The translations under genes were made by a program, and so were the position numbers. The notes beneath the pieces were generated by a model that was not told where the DNA came from, ran no database searches, and worked only from the letters and a program-made list of their open reading frames with translations. From Allium sativum (taxonomy: Eukaryota; Streptophyta; Magnoliopsida; Asparagales; Amaryllidaceae): a stretch of 64,000 nucleotides of DNA. Below are positions 23,747 through 34,188 of the stretch, piece by piece. Every line of letters starts with the position of its first letter. The first letter of the stretch is position 1. The DNA lies in contig CM060926.1 in NCBI GenBank assembly GCA_030737875.1, positions 320,538,922 through 320,602,921 of the forward strand. The letters run 5' to 3'.

Positions 23747-24286
23747 CTGCTTTTGGGCCGTTGGGCCTGCAGGAGCCTCTATCGACCGCTTTTTCCCTTG
23801 GTCTCGGGTGTTTTAGCTTCCGTCCTCTTTATGGTGCTGATTATAGCTCCCGAAATGAAGGTTCCGGTTAGTTGGATCATCTTTGAGATTGATATGAGCT
23901 CTCGGTTGTATGCTCTCAGTTATAAGCTTCTGGATATAGGCTTTCGGTTCTCCCGTGAATACTTAGAGGAGCTTGCCCTCATGATGTATGTAGATAACTG
24001 CCAGTTCGGAACCACTGTCGGGATCTATGCTAAGTATACTAGTATGGATAGCTTGTATCCTTTCTGGGGTTCCGGTTTACCACCCAGGAGAGTTTCCGGG
24101 TATAGCATGTTCTTCCGAAAGGTTGCTTCGGGCGATTTGTCTGTTTTCTATCAATATAACCTTTTGGCGTTTATGCAGTAGATGTTTTGGAAGCCTGTTC
24201 TAGATAATCTCTATGTGCTTCTGGCTTAATACTCTTGATGTCTTCGCCTCTAGATGTATCAATATTAAGCAGGTTAATACCGATAG
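23743..24286 (-). repeat. Element C 3' LTR, truncated part left of B
   Basis: Homologous to 52465-53005 of C's intact LTR (for example GGTTCCGGTTAGTTGGATCA, CTTGTATCCTTTCTGGGGTT, AAGCAGGTTAATACCGATAG). About 600 bp of LTR corresponding to 51861-52464, including the TATA box, is missing at the 23743 junction. The GATAG at 24282-24286 is B's target duplication. The 142-codon open frame at 23753-24181 lies wholly in this LTR and is not a gene. Confidence 0.88.
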
Positions 24287-24374
24287 TGTAACAACCCGAA
24301 TTTTAATAACGTGTTAAAACCATAAATCAAGGCAGAATTTATTTTTTAAAATAAGAATCAAGGGAAATGGGTTG

Positions 24375-24399
24375 CGCCATTGCGTTCGTCTCGAAATTC
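24375..24399 (+). promoter_or_regulatory. Conserved distal LTR box (GCCATTGCGTTCGTCTCG type)
   Basis: GCGCCATTGCGTTCGTCTCG followed by AAATTC about 90 bp into the LTR. Recognisable variants on the sense strand of A (39440-39462), F (5512-5541) and G (11581-11610). It lies upstream of the TATA box. Function unknown. Confidence 0.55.
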
Positions 24400-24560
24400 T
24401 GCTTGGAAACGAGTCCGAGTTTTCAAAAATCAGAGTCCGTGTGAGGGAGATATGACCCTCCGAAGTTTCAGGAATTTTCAGAACAAAAAACAGCTCGAAA
24501 ATTCGAATTCGAATTCAAAACCCAGAATAGGCTGGGCGGGAAATTTCCCGCCCAGGACCA

Positions 24561-24726
24561 TGTCGACCTGGGGTTCGACCATAGTGTCGACCTCCCAAGG
24601 ACCAGGTCGACCATAGTGTCGACCTAGGGGTCGACCTGCCTCCTGAACCCAATTTTTGAACCTGATGCATTTTGATGTATCTGATCTCGTTTTCTATCAA
24701 GATTCGTCTGCCTAATCCTATATAAA
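24561..24726 (+). promoter_or_regulatory. B 5' LTR promoter: GTCGAC cluster and TATA box
   Basis: Five GTCGACC sites plus one GTTCGACC variant between 24561 and 24637, spaced mostly 12-25 bp, then CCTATATAAACAGC at 24717-24730. The repeated ACCATAGTGTCGACCT unit suggests local tandem duplication of a binding site. Confidence 0.65.
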
Positions 24727-25202
24727 CAGCATCCTAGCCTCATTCTCTTTACACCATTCTTCTCTAACCTTATGTTGCACAAATTCTTGATGGACATAGC
24801 TTCTTCTTCTTCCTCTAAATTAAATTAAAATAAAACAAGAGTGTTCTTGAAGACTACGGCTAGGAATTTCATATTGGGATTTGCTTCTACAATCAAAGCA
24901 AGATTCAACGATTCAACAATTCAACGACTAATTTCTAGACTTGACTTCTGCATCTAAATTTCTTAGACAATGATCTGTAAGTTCAAGTTACTTTTAGATA
25001 AAAACTATAAACTTAATATGTACATGTTATAAATTTGAATTAGATCTATGTATGATTCATATCTATTCTTGTTCATCTTGGATCTTGACTTTTGGGAATA
25101 TTGCTATGAAATCAGTATGGACCTATTCATGTTGTAAATCAGACTCTTTCATGTCCATAACATTATTATGCCTATGACGTTGAAACTATTGTTAATGGCC
25201 TA

Positions 25203-25320
25203 AGACTATGACTGTGAACATAAGACTATGCCTATGACTGTGAACATAAGACTATGCCTATGCCTATGACTGTGAACATAAGACTATGCCTATGCCTATG
25301 ACTGTGAACATAAGACTATT
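25203..25320 (+). repeat. Tandem repeat in B 5' LTR
   Basis: Four units of ACTGTGAACATAAGACTATG followed by one or two CCTATG hexamers, so the period varies between about 26 and 32 bp. The partner LTR has a shorter, diverged version at 30439-30560. Confidence 0.8.
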
Positions 25321-26375
25321 GCCTATGACTATGACGAGGACAATTGTGGCTAATCACCTATGATTCATGACCATGAGGTTATTGCCTAGGATTATGACTA
25401 TGAAATTGGATCTAAGCTTGATTTTTTGTCTATTCAGACCTATTTTCTTTATTTATCCTTGGATCTTGATTTTGGGGATTTTCTATTTAAGTTAGATCTA
25501 TCCATGTTCTTGACCCTAGATTATTATTCAAACCTTTTCATGTTCATAATGTTATCAGATCTATATGCCTGCGATGTTATAGTCAATTTTTTCAGTTATG
25601 TCATGCCTTGGAAATAAATTGATAATATAACAATGTTTATTATGTTATATGTGGAATTGAATGATGTTGATCTATGTCTGTGGTTCTATTTTAGTATCAT
25701 GTTGAATTGGAAATTAATGAATAAGTCTATTCATATGTATATGAACTTGGAGTATAACCTGTTATGACAAGTTATGTAGTTTATCATGTTATGCAAGTTT
25801 TAGGTTGTAAAATCATATCACATATGTGACCAAATGTTAGATCTACATGTTTATGTGTATATATTAACCCTATGTCATATTTCAAGTTCACACTTATTCA
25901 TATGTTCGTGATTGATTTGTAAGTTCACATATATGTAAGTTGATTTAGTCTATGTTGCAAATTCACATATGTATGTGTATGTTGATTTAGTCTACGTTGC
26001 AAGTTCCCACCTATGATATTCATGTTGATTATTTTGCAAGTACACACCTATGGTGTTCAAATTGACTACGCCGAAAATGCCAAGTTTACACCTATGTCAT
26101 GTTCATGTTAATGAATTTCTTTATGCAAATTTTGTGTATGTTAAATTAGGCTAAGTTTTTAGCCTAATATTATATGTCAAAAATCATGTGGACGAAAAAT
26201 TAGGCTAAGATTGTTAGCCTAATATTTAGACGGGGTAACGTTGGGAAAAATTGGTAATTATAGGAAAATTGGCATGAAAACTCGCCATGAAACTTGACAC
26301 GAACTTGACATGAAACTTGAACATGGACATGACACTAGAATGAACTTGAAAATAGCCAACTCGAGGTTGGGTTGA

Positions 26376-26538
26376 GTTTGCAGTGTAATTCTGCCCGGAA
26401 CCAACCAGCAAATCCAGTTACTGCAAACAATAGGATCCAATGTGGGTAGTTGGTCATATCGCACTTGAAAACTCGAGGTCAAACTGAGTTGTAGTGTAAA
26501 TCTACCCGGAACCGCCCGGCATATCCAGTGACCACAAC
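26376..26538 (+). other. Tandem pair of conserved LTR stem-loops, B 5' LTR
   Basis: Copy 1: GTTTGCAGT (26376-26384) pairs perfectly with ACTGCAAAC (26420-26428). Copy 2: GTTGTAGT (26488-26495) with ACCACAAC (26531-26538), one A-C mismatch. The sense loop cores are CTGCCCGGAACCAACCAGC then AAATCCAG, and CTACCCGGAACCGCCCGGC then ATATCCAG. Each copy is preceded by CTCGAGGT, the sense complement of the ACCTCG motif in A, F and G. Confidence 0.78.
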
Positions 26539-26592
26539 AACAGGTCTGATGTGAGAGGTTGGGGTGCATTAATGAATTAATGCCACATGATA

Positions 26593-26745
26593 GGGTTAAG
26601 ACATGAACATGAAAGACAACACTTAACCAACTTGATACATGAGTAGTGGGGTTAAGTCATGAACATGAAAGATAACACTTAACCAACTTGACATGCAAGA
26701 CTGATAAGGGTTAAGTCACAGATTTAAATGACAACACTTAACCTA
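26593..26745 (+). repeat. Inverted-repeat array (GGGTTAAG...CTTAACC) in B 5' LTR
   Basis: Three successive GGGTTAAG...ACACTTAACC hairpins with 25-30-base loops (26593-26628, 26648-26684, 26708-26744). The sequence between the arms is also repeated (CATGAACATGAAAGA). The corresponding array in the 3' LTR lies near 31833-31983. Confidence 0.7.
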
Positions 26746-27813
26746 TTGGACGGAAACCCTAGTTACGCGGTCCATTTCAGCAGTAACCCACTAGATGTAT
26801 TATGTTACCCTGGAGCTAGGCAGGGTGTGGCACGATTATTGGGCTGATTGTAAGCGACCAGAACGACGGCTGAGTTGGTGCGCCAGTGTAGGTTCAGGCG
26901 GACTATGGTCGTGCACGTAGTCCGGAGTTGAAAAAGCAGGCATTGGGCATCAGTAGGTTTACCTGTGCACGCTTGATTCGTGTCGGTGGTTGGCACCCTA
27001 GGGTATGATACACCCTATGGTGAACCTAGCACATGGGACTACATTTGTGATAGGGTCATATGACATAGACACATGACGAACTAGAACTTGTAGGGAGCCG
27101 ATCGATTAGTGGATCGTTCCGTTGGACCTAGTAATGGGTCATTCATGATATTGGGCCAAGGGATCACTTCATGGTTAACATTTGACATGGGTTGGGATAC
27201 TAGTACAGTTGGTGTAACAAACCTTGAACATGCAATGCTATACTTGATTTATTACGTTATCTTAGTCTACCTTGCCCATCTTGACAGCATCCTTGTGTTT
27301 ACTTTCAGTTTATACATGTCATGTTACCTTTACCGTTTTTATGCTGAAAGTCACTAGGACTTACCAGTCTTTATGACTGACCCGTTTTCTTTCGCCTCTT
27401 TTTCTTTCGTCCCCCCCCCCCTCAGGTTCTCAAGGAGGAAACTCTAGCACTTAGCTTGGATTTCGCTTGCTTTCGGTTCATCTCATGTATGGTTTGATCT
27501 TGAGCTACGCTATGGATGCACTTCTTCTACCTTTGGGGAATTAAGCTACTTTTGTTGTTTTAAGATTATGCTTCTTTATTTATGCAAGACAGGATTTGTT
27601 GTAATGGAAAATAATGACCTTGGCTATTTGGTACTTTGGATGTAAAAGGTTTTAACTCTTTTTGAAAGTAATGAAATTTAGCTTTTGAATCTTCCGCTGT
27701 TTTATTTATGTTCTGTCTTGTAATAATTCTGTGATTGTTTACCTCGATAATGCTCCTCCAAAACTAGTGCATTCCCTTTGTGAGTGACCTTAGCGTAGGT
27801 GGGGTGTTACATT

Positions 27814-27825
27814 TGGTATCAGAGC
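27814..27825 (+). other. Element B primer binding site
   Basis: TGGTATCAGAGC two bases after the LTR end, the standard initiator-tRNA-Met complementary site. Confidence 0.92.
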
Positions 27826-28000
27826 AGACGGTTACCAGACTGGGCAAAAGTTTTTAAAAACCTTTTGAAATTATTTTCAAAACCGTTTACAAAGAAGCAT
27901 TTTTCAAGAAAAAGTCTTGTTTTATTTAAAGGCTATTCCCCAAAAGCCATTAGCACTATCCTTTGTTTCCTCGTTTGAATCTCTTGTTTTTCATTTCAGC

Positions 28001-28954
28001 ATGTTTGGGAATCTTAACTTTCCAGATGGCGTGCCATTACCTGGCTGGTTCAGGACATACTTAGAGGCTAGGGCCAACGATGCAGGCCCAACAGATATTC
28101 CTTCCCCAGCTGCAGCGATTCCTCCTCCCCCTCATGCAATTGCTTTCTCAAAGATATGTAAAGATTTTAGAGCCATGGGTGGAAAGGATTTCAAGGGAAC
28201 TGAATCATTCGTAGAAGCGAGGAACTGGCTCAAAGAAACTGAGGATCTGTTCGTCATCTTCGAGGTGGACGATAGGCAGAAGGTACAGTTGGCGGTATGG
28301 TCGCTCAAAGACGAAGCTTCCTATTGGTGGGAAGTCACTAACGCTGAGAGGCCGGTTGAAGCATGGATGGATTTCAGAATAAGGTTCGAGATGAAATTCC
28401 TCTCGCAAGCTGAACGAAGTCTACAGCTGGAAAAATTCTTATCTCTTAAGCAAGGAAGTATGATGGTCAAGGAGTACGTCAATCAGTTCAATCAGCTGGC
28501 TCGGTTTGGACTGGACTTAGTAAATACCCCTTATAAGAAGACTCTCCATTTTGTCAAAGGATTGAATGAGCCACTTCATAGCTTGGCTATGACCCACGTA
28601 CCTATGGGGGCTACTTACGAAAATCTAGTAGACATGGCGCTCTTAAATGAAGAAGACAAGAGTGGCAAGAAGGAGGTCAAGGCGAATGAGCCTCCAAACA
28701 AGAAGGTAGACTCCGAGAAAGGAGGCAAGAAAAACAACAACAATAATGGTAACAAGACACGTGAGAAAAGAAAATGCCACTTCTGTGGTATTGAGGGGCA
28801 TATAGTCCAGGATTGTAGAAAGAAGAAGATGAAGATGGAAGCATGCTTTCAGTGTCGTGATACTGGACATATCAGCAAGAACTGCCCTAAGAAGCAAGGG
28901 CAAGCCCCGCAAGCAGGACCTTCTGGGGGTACATCTTTAACTTCTTCTCCTTGA
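28001..28954 (+). CDS. gag: Gag protein of non-autonomous element B
   Basis: Structural capsid/nucleocapsid protein of a Ty3/gypsy element, expected to assemble cytoplasmic virus-like particles around the element RNA. The frame is open from 27917, but the start is placed at ATG 28001 (MFGNLNFPDGVPLPGWFRTY) because it aligns with A's gag start; this gives 317 residues. The Gag core spans roughly 55-205 ([65 protein letters not shown]). After a Lys/Asn-rich basic linker come two intact CCHC zinc knuckles (about 259-272, CHFCGIEGHIVQDC, and 282-295, CFQCRDTGHISKNC). The frame ends with LTSSP, which by DNA similarity comes from a shifted frame of the former pol tail, marking the pol deletion. No stops or shifts inside. 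Confidence 0.93.
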   Translation: MFGNLNFPDGVPLPGWFRTYLEARANDAGPTDIPSPAAAIPPPPHAIAFSKICKDFRAMGGKDFKGTESFVEARNWLKETEDLFVIFEVDDRQKVQLAVWSLKDEASYWWEVTNAERPVEAWMDFRIRFEMKFLSQAERSLQLEKFLSLKQGSMMVKEYVNQFNQLARFGLDLVNTPYKKTLHFVKGLNEPLHSLAMTHVPMGATYENLVDMALLNEEDKSGKKEVKANEPPNKKVDSEKGGKKNNNNNGNKTREKRKCHFCGIEGHIVQDCRKKKMKMEACFQCRDTGHISKNCPKKQGQAPQAGPSGGTSLTSSP

Positions 28955-29491
28955 TGCTTTATTTTATCTTGCTTATCTTCTCAATCCTATCTTGAGAACC
29001 TTAGGCAGAACCCTTTTGGATGTAAACATGTGATTGAAACATGTTATGGTTGATGTTTGCAAATGGTTGCAAGTGGTCGCAAGTGGTTGCTTGTGGTTGC
29101 ATAACACACATTAGGCACTAGATCGGCTCAGACACATTTTCATATTGCATATGCATGATTGTTTATACTTGTTTATGGATGAAATTGAATGTATTATCAT
29201 GTGAATGTTGCATATAGATGGATGTTTGTGCACACATATAGTGTTTACGTGACTAGGACTATTTGCATACATGTTGGATTCATGGCACTAAACATATTTT
29301 GCATTAAGAAAATCAATCAGGCCTGATCATTTGCATTAGATAAGGAACATATACACACACTTTCTGCATATGTTCATATAGCATTAGAAATCTTTTAAGG
29401 ACAATGGTTGCTTGTGGATGATGGTTGAGTAGATGGTTGATTGGATGATAGGATGCATTCTTCTTAACTTGAAGATTTCGGGGACAAAATC
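28955..29491 (+). other. Element B conserved 3' non-coding block
   Basis: Aligns by eye with the 3' non-coding region of A and, more weakly, F: AAACATGTTATGGTTGATG near 29040, TTGCAAGTGGTTGC repeats, TAGGCACTAGATCGGCTCA at about 29111-29129, the GCATTAG...ACATATACACACAC stretch near 29330-29360, and GAAGATTTCGGGGACAAAAT before the tract. Retained although all of pol is gone, which suggests a cis function. Confidence 0.75.
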
Positions 29492-29494
29492 CTT

Positions 29495-29508
29495 TAAGGA
29501 GGGGAGAA
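29495..29508 (+). other. Element B polypurine tract
   Basis: TTTAAGGAGGGGAGAA ends directly at the LTR start; identical to that of A. Confidence 0.9.
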
Positions 29509-32500
29509 TGTAACAACCCGAATTTTAATAACGTGTTAAAACCATAAATCAAGGAAGAATTAATTTTTTTAAATAAGAATCAAGGGAAACGGGTTGCGCC
29601 ATTGGGTTCGTCTTGAAATTATTCTTGGAAACGAGTCCGAGTTTTCGAAAATCGGAGTCCGTATGAGTGAGATATGACCCTCCGAAGTTTTAGGAATTTT
29701 CAAAATCAAAAACAGCTCGAAAATTCGAATTCAAAACCTAGAGTAGGCTGGGCGGGAAATTTCCCTCCCAGGACCAGGTCGACCTGGGGGTCGACCATAG
29801 TGTCGACCTCCCAGGGACCAGGTCGACCTGGGGGTCGACCATAGTGTCAACCTCCCAGGGACCAGGTCGACCTTCCTCCCGAACCCAATTTTTGAACCTG
29901 ATGCATTCTGATGTATCTGATCTCGTTTTCTGTCCAGATTCGTCTGCCTAATCCTATATAAACAGCCTCCTAGCCTCGTTCTCTTTACACAATTCTTCTC
30001 TAACCTTATACTGCACAAATTCTTGATGGACATGGCTTCTTCTTCTTCCTCTAAATTAAATTAAAATAAAACAAGACTGTTCTTGAAGACTACGGCTAGG
30101 AATTTCATATCGGGGATTTGCTTCTACAATCAAAGCAAGATTCAACGATTCAACAATTCAACGACTAATTTCTAGACTTGACTTCTGCATCTAAATTTCT
30201 TAGACCACGATCTGTAAGTTCAAGTTACTTTTAGATAAAAACTATAAACTTAATATGGACATGTTATAAATCTGAATTGGATCTATGTATGATTCGTATC
30301 TATCCTTGTTCACCTTGGATCTTGACTTTTGGGAATATTGCTATGAAATAAGTTTGGACCTATTCATGTTGTAAGTCATACTCTTTCATGTCCATAACAT
30401 TATTATGCCTATGACGTTGAAACTATTGTTAATGGCCTAAAACTATGATTGTGAACATAAGACTATGCCTATGCCTATGACTGTGAACATAAGACTATGC
30501 CTATGCCTATGACTGTGAACATAAGACTATCCTAGGCCTATGACTGTGAACATAAGACTATTGCCTATGACTATGACGAGGACAATTATGGCTAATCACC
30601 TATGATTCATGACCATGAGGTTATTGCCTAGGATTATGACTATGAAATTGGATCTAAGCTTGATTTTTATTTCTATTCAGACCTATTTTCTTTATTTATC
30701 CTTGGATCTTGATTTTGGGGATTTTTCTATTTAAGTTAGATCTATCCATGTTCTTGAACCTAGATTATTATTCAAACCTTTTCATGTTCATAATGTTATC
30801 AGATCTATATGCCTAAGATGTTTTAGTCAATTTATTCAGTTATGTTATGCCTTGGAAATAAATTGATAATAGAACAATGTTTATTATGTTATATGTGGAA
30901 TTGAATGATGTTGATCTATATTTGTGGTTCTATTTTAGTATCATGTTGAATTGGGAATTAATGAATAAGTCTATTCATATGTATATGAACTTGGAGTATA
31001 ACCTGTTATGACAAGTTGTGTAGTTTATCATGTTATGCAAGTTTTAGGTTGTAAAATCATATCACATATGTGACCAAATGTTAGATCTACATGTTTATGT
31101 GTATATATTAAACCTATGTCATATTTCAAGTTCACACTTATTCATATGTTCGTGATTGATTTGCAAGTTCACATATATGTAAGTTGATTTAGTCTATGTT
31201 GCAAATTCACAGATGTGTATGTTGATTTAGTCTACGTTGCAAGTTCAAACCTATGATATTCATGTTGATTATTTTGCAAGTACACACCTATGGTGTTCAT
31301 ATTGACTACGCCGAAAATGACAAGTTTACACCTATGTCATGTTTATGTTAATGAATTTCTTTATGCAAATTTTGTGTACGTTAAATTAGGCTAAATTCTT
31401 AGCCTAATATTATATGTCAAAAATCATGCAGACGATAAATTAGGCTAAGATTGTTAGCCTAATATTTAGACGGGGTAACATTGGGAAAAATTGGTAATTA
31501 TAGGAAACTTGGCATGAAAACTCGCCATGAAACTTGACACGAACTTGACATGAAACTTGAACATGGACATGACACTAGAATGAACTTGAAAATGGCCATC
31601 TCGAGTTTGGGTTGAGTTTGCAGTGTAATTCTGCCCGGAACCGCCCGGCAAATCCAGTTAATGCAAACAATAGGATCCAATGTGGGTAGTTGGTCATATC
31701 GCACTTGAAAACCCGAGGTCAGACTGAGTTGTGGTGTAAATCTGCCCGGAACCGCCCGGCATATCCAGTGAGCACAACAACAGGTCTGATGTGAGAGGCT
31801 GGGGTGCATTAATGAATTAATGCCACATGATAGGGTTAAGTCATGAACATGAAAGACAACACTTAACCAACTTGATACACGATTAGTGGGGTTAAGTCAT
31901 GAACATGAAAGATAACACTTAACCAACTTGACATGCTAGACTGATAAGGGTTAAGTCACAGATTTAAATGACAACACTTAACCTATTGGACGGAAACCCT
32001 AGTTACGCGGTCCGTTTCAGCAGTAACCCACTAGATGTATCATGGTACCCTGGAGCTAGGCAGGGTGGGGCACGATTACTGGGCTGATTGTAAGCGACCA
32101 GAACGACGGCTGAGTTGGTGCGCCAGTGTAGATTCTGGCGGACTATGGTCGTGCACGTAGTCCAGAGTTGAGAAAGCAGGCATTGGGCATCAGTAGGTTT
32201 ACCTGTGCATGCTTGATTCGTGTCGGTGGTTGGCACCCTAGGGCTTGATACACCCTATGGTGGACCTAGCATAGGGGACTACATTCGTGATAGGGCCGTA
32301 TGACACAGACACATGACGAACTAGAACTTGTAGGGCGCCGATTGATTAGTGGATCGTTCTGTTGGACCTAGTAATGGGTCATTCATGATATTGGGCCAAG
32401 GGATCACTTCATGGTTAATATTTGACATGGGTTGGGATACTAGTACAGTTGGTGTAACAAACCTTGAATATGCAATGCTATACTTGATTTATTACGTTAT

Positions 32501-33063
32501 CTTAGTCTACCTTGCCCATCTTGACTGCATCCTTGTGTTTACTTTCAGTTTATACATGTCATGTTACCTTTACCGTTTTTACGTTGAAAGTCACTAGGAC
32601 TTACCAGTCTTTATGAATGACCCGTTTTCTTTCGCCTCTTTTTCTTTCGTCCTCCCCCCCCCCCCCCCCCCCCCCAGGTTATCAGGGAGGAAACTCTAGC
32701 ACTTAGCTTGGATTTCGCTTGCTTTCGGTTCATCTCATGTATGGTTTGATCTTGAGCTACGCTATGGCTGCACTTCTGCTACCTTTGGGGAATTAAACTA
32801 CTTTTGTTGTTTTAAGATTATGCTTCTTTATTTATGCAAGACAGGATTTGTTGTAATGGAAAATAATGACCTTGGATATTTGGTACTTTGGATGTAAAAG
32901 GTTTTTACTCTTTTTGAAAGTAATGAAATTTAGCTTTTGAATCTTCTGCTGTTTTATTTATGTTCTGTCTTGTAATAATTCTGTGATTGTTTACCTCGAT
33001 AACGCTCCTCCAAAACTAGTGCATTCCCTTTGTGAGTGACCCTAGAGGAGGTGGGGTGTTACA
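29509..33063 (+). repeat. Element B 3' LTR
   Basis: 3,555 bp, collinear with 24287-27811, with scattered substitutions and indels. GTCGAC cluster 29776-29872, TATATAAA 29955-29962, tandem repeat 30439-30560, stem-loop pair 31616-31778, and a 22-base poly-C run (32654-32675) against 11 in the partner. Ends GGGGTGTTACA, followed by the GATAG duplication. Confidence 0.95.
31616..31778 (+). other. Tandem pair of conserved LTR stem-loops, B 3' LTR
   Basis: Copy 1: GTTTGCAGT (31616-31624) with AATGCAAAC (31660-31668), one mismatch. Copy 2: GTTGTGGT (31728-31735) with GCACAAC (31772-31778), one mismatch. The loop core reads CTGCCCGGAACCGCCCGGC then AAATCCAG or ATATCCAG. Confidence 0.72.
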
Positions 33064-33068
33064 GATAG

Positions 33069-33358
33069 CCCTTCCGTCCTTCCGGGTTTCAATTAGTGGA
33101 GCTCTTGCCTCCATCTTTCTCATCTACTGACCTAGATGACCTTTCTCTATAGAATCCCTTTGTCGGATTAACTCTGTCGCGTTCCTTGACGGATAGACCC
33201 TGTCGGATAGGCCCTATTGGATAGATCCCATTGGCATTCTGTAGTTTTTTAGTTCCTTTTAGTGTTTGAATCTGGTTTTTGAAGAGTTCCTATGTGCTTG
33301 TGGTCATCCAATATCCCTTCACCATTAGTTTGTTTTAGAGTTAATTTTGATAGTAACA
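33069..33358 (-). repeat. Element C 3' LTR, part right of B
   Basis: Continues the homology to C's other LTR (53006-53295): CCTTCC-TCCTTCCGGGTTTC, GAGCTCTTGCCTCC, TGTCGGAT...GGCCC, ending TTTTGATAGTAACA at 33358. On the minus strand the LTR therefore starts TGTTACTATC. Confidence 0.9.
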
Positions 33359-33375
33359 TTTGTCCCCTCCTAGTG
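33359..33375 (-). other. Element C polypurine tract
   Basis: The reverse complement reads CACTAGGAGGGGACAAA immediately before the minus-strand LTR start TGTTACTATC. With the PBS at 51845-51860 this fixes C's orientation as minus. Confidence 0.8.
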
Positions 33376-34188
33376 AAGGGGTGTTTTTGGCTTTTTTAGT
33401 CGAACTTTTTTCTTTTCCTGAGCATTTTCTCTGCGTCTTTTGATCTCGCTCGATTGGAAACGTTGATTGGTCTCCGTTTGTATGGTGTAGATTTAAGGTA
33501 ATTTTTTGCATAATTACCACTGCTTCTTTTTTTTCCACTTTTTACCTGCAATATTAATTTCTCGAACCAGATTATTTGTTCATTGAGGACTTGAAGCTTA
33601 TTTTGGGAATTTTACCATCTGAATCTCTGGTAAATATTTTGGTTTTTGACTCTTAGTAGGAATTAAAATGCTTTGCCTAAACTAGCTTGGGTTTTGTGCA
33701 TTGGTTATAAATTGTTCGAATGTCAATACCTGGATTACAATTCATGGCGAGCTGCTCATATGCCTTTTTCCCCCAAATATTAATTTTAGGGTTTAAGATA
33801 TGCAATTCGCATAAAAGAGTCTATTCTCACAACTAAGTAACAGAAATGGTGCCATTGGCACCATTAATTCTACTGGTGCCTAGAGCCATCCAGGTTTTTG
33901 GTGATGACTTATGGTTGCCTGATTCCGGCTCAATCATTACCTTTTCCCCTGAATCTCCCTAGTGTTATCCTTAGGAGAAGCTGACCCCGTCATTACTAAG
34001 GGCTCGATTGTTCTTTTACAAATGCAACATTTGTCGTGTACCTTATCTAAACTAGTATTTGGAACTATCCCAACATTCACTACCTTAACTATCTATTACT
34101 AATAGGTTTACATATTATCACCCCATTGTGCATTAATGAGTAAGATACAAATTTATGTATTTTTGAAATTATATCACTTGGCAACAAC

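Larger units (their letters stand above)
24287..27811 (+). repeat. Element B 5' LTR
   Basis: TGTAACAACCCG...GGGGTGTTACA, 3,525 bp. Contents in order: conserved distal box (24375-24399), GTCGAC cluster (24561-24637), TATATAAA (24719-24726), tandem repeat (25203-25320), stem-loop pair (26376-26538), inverted-repeat array (26593-26745) and an 11-base poly-C tract (27411-27421). The first 110 bp are clearly related to the start of A's LTR; the middle is divergent. Confidence 0.95.
24287..33063 (+). mobile_element. Element B, gag-only non-autonomous chromovirus
   Basis: Two 3.5-kb LTRs (24287-27811 and 29509-33063) with perfect target duplication GATAG (24282-24286, 33064-33068) enclose only 1.7 kb: PBS, a complete gag frame, a conserved 3' block and a polypurine tract. 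No protease, RT, RNase H or integrase is present, so it would need enzymes in trans. Termini, PBS and tract match element A. The LTRs show numerous differences, so B is older than A. The unoccupied target is preserved at 53001-53005 in C's other LTR. It fits the TR-GAG type of non-autonomous element. Confidence 0.95.

Noticed and set aside
23753..24181. 142-codon plus-strand open frame
   Set aside because: It falls entirely in C's LTR; the homologous stretch 52470-52973 is broken by stops and no family is recognisable.
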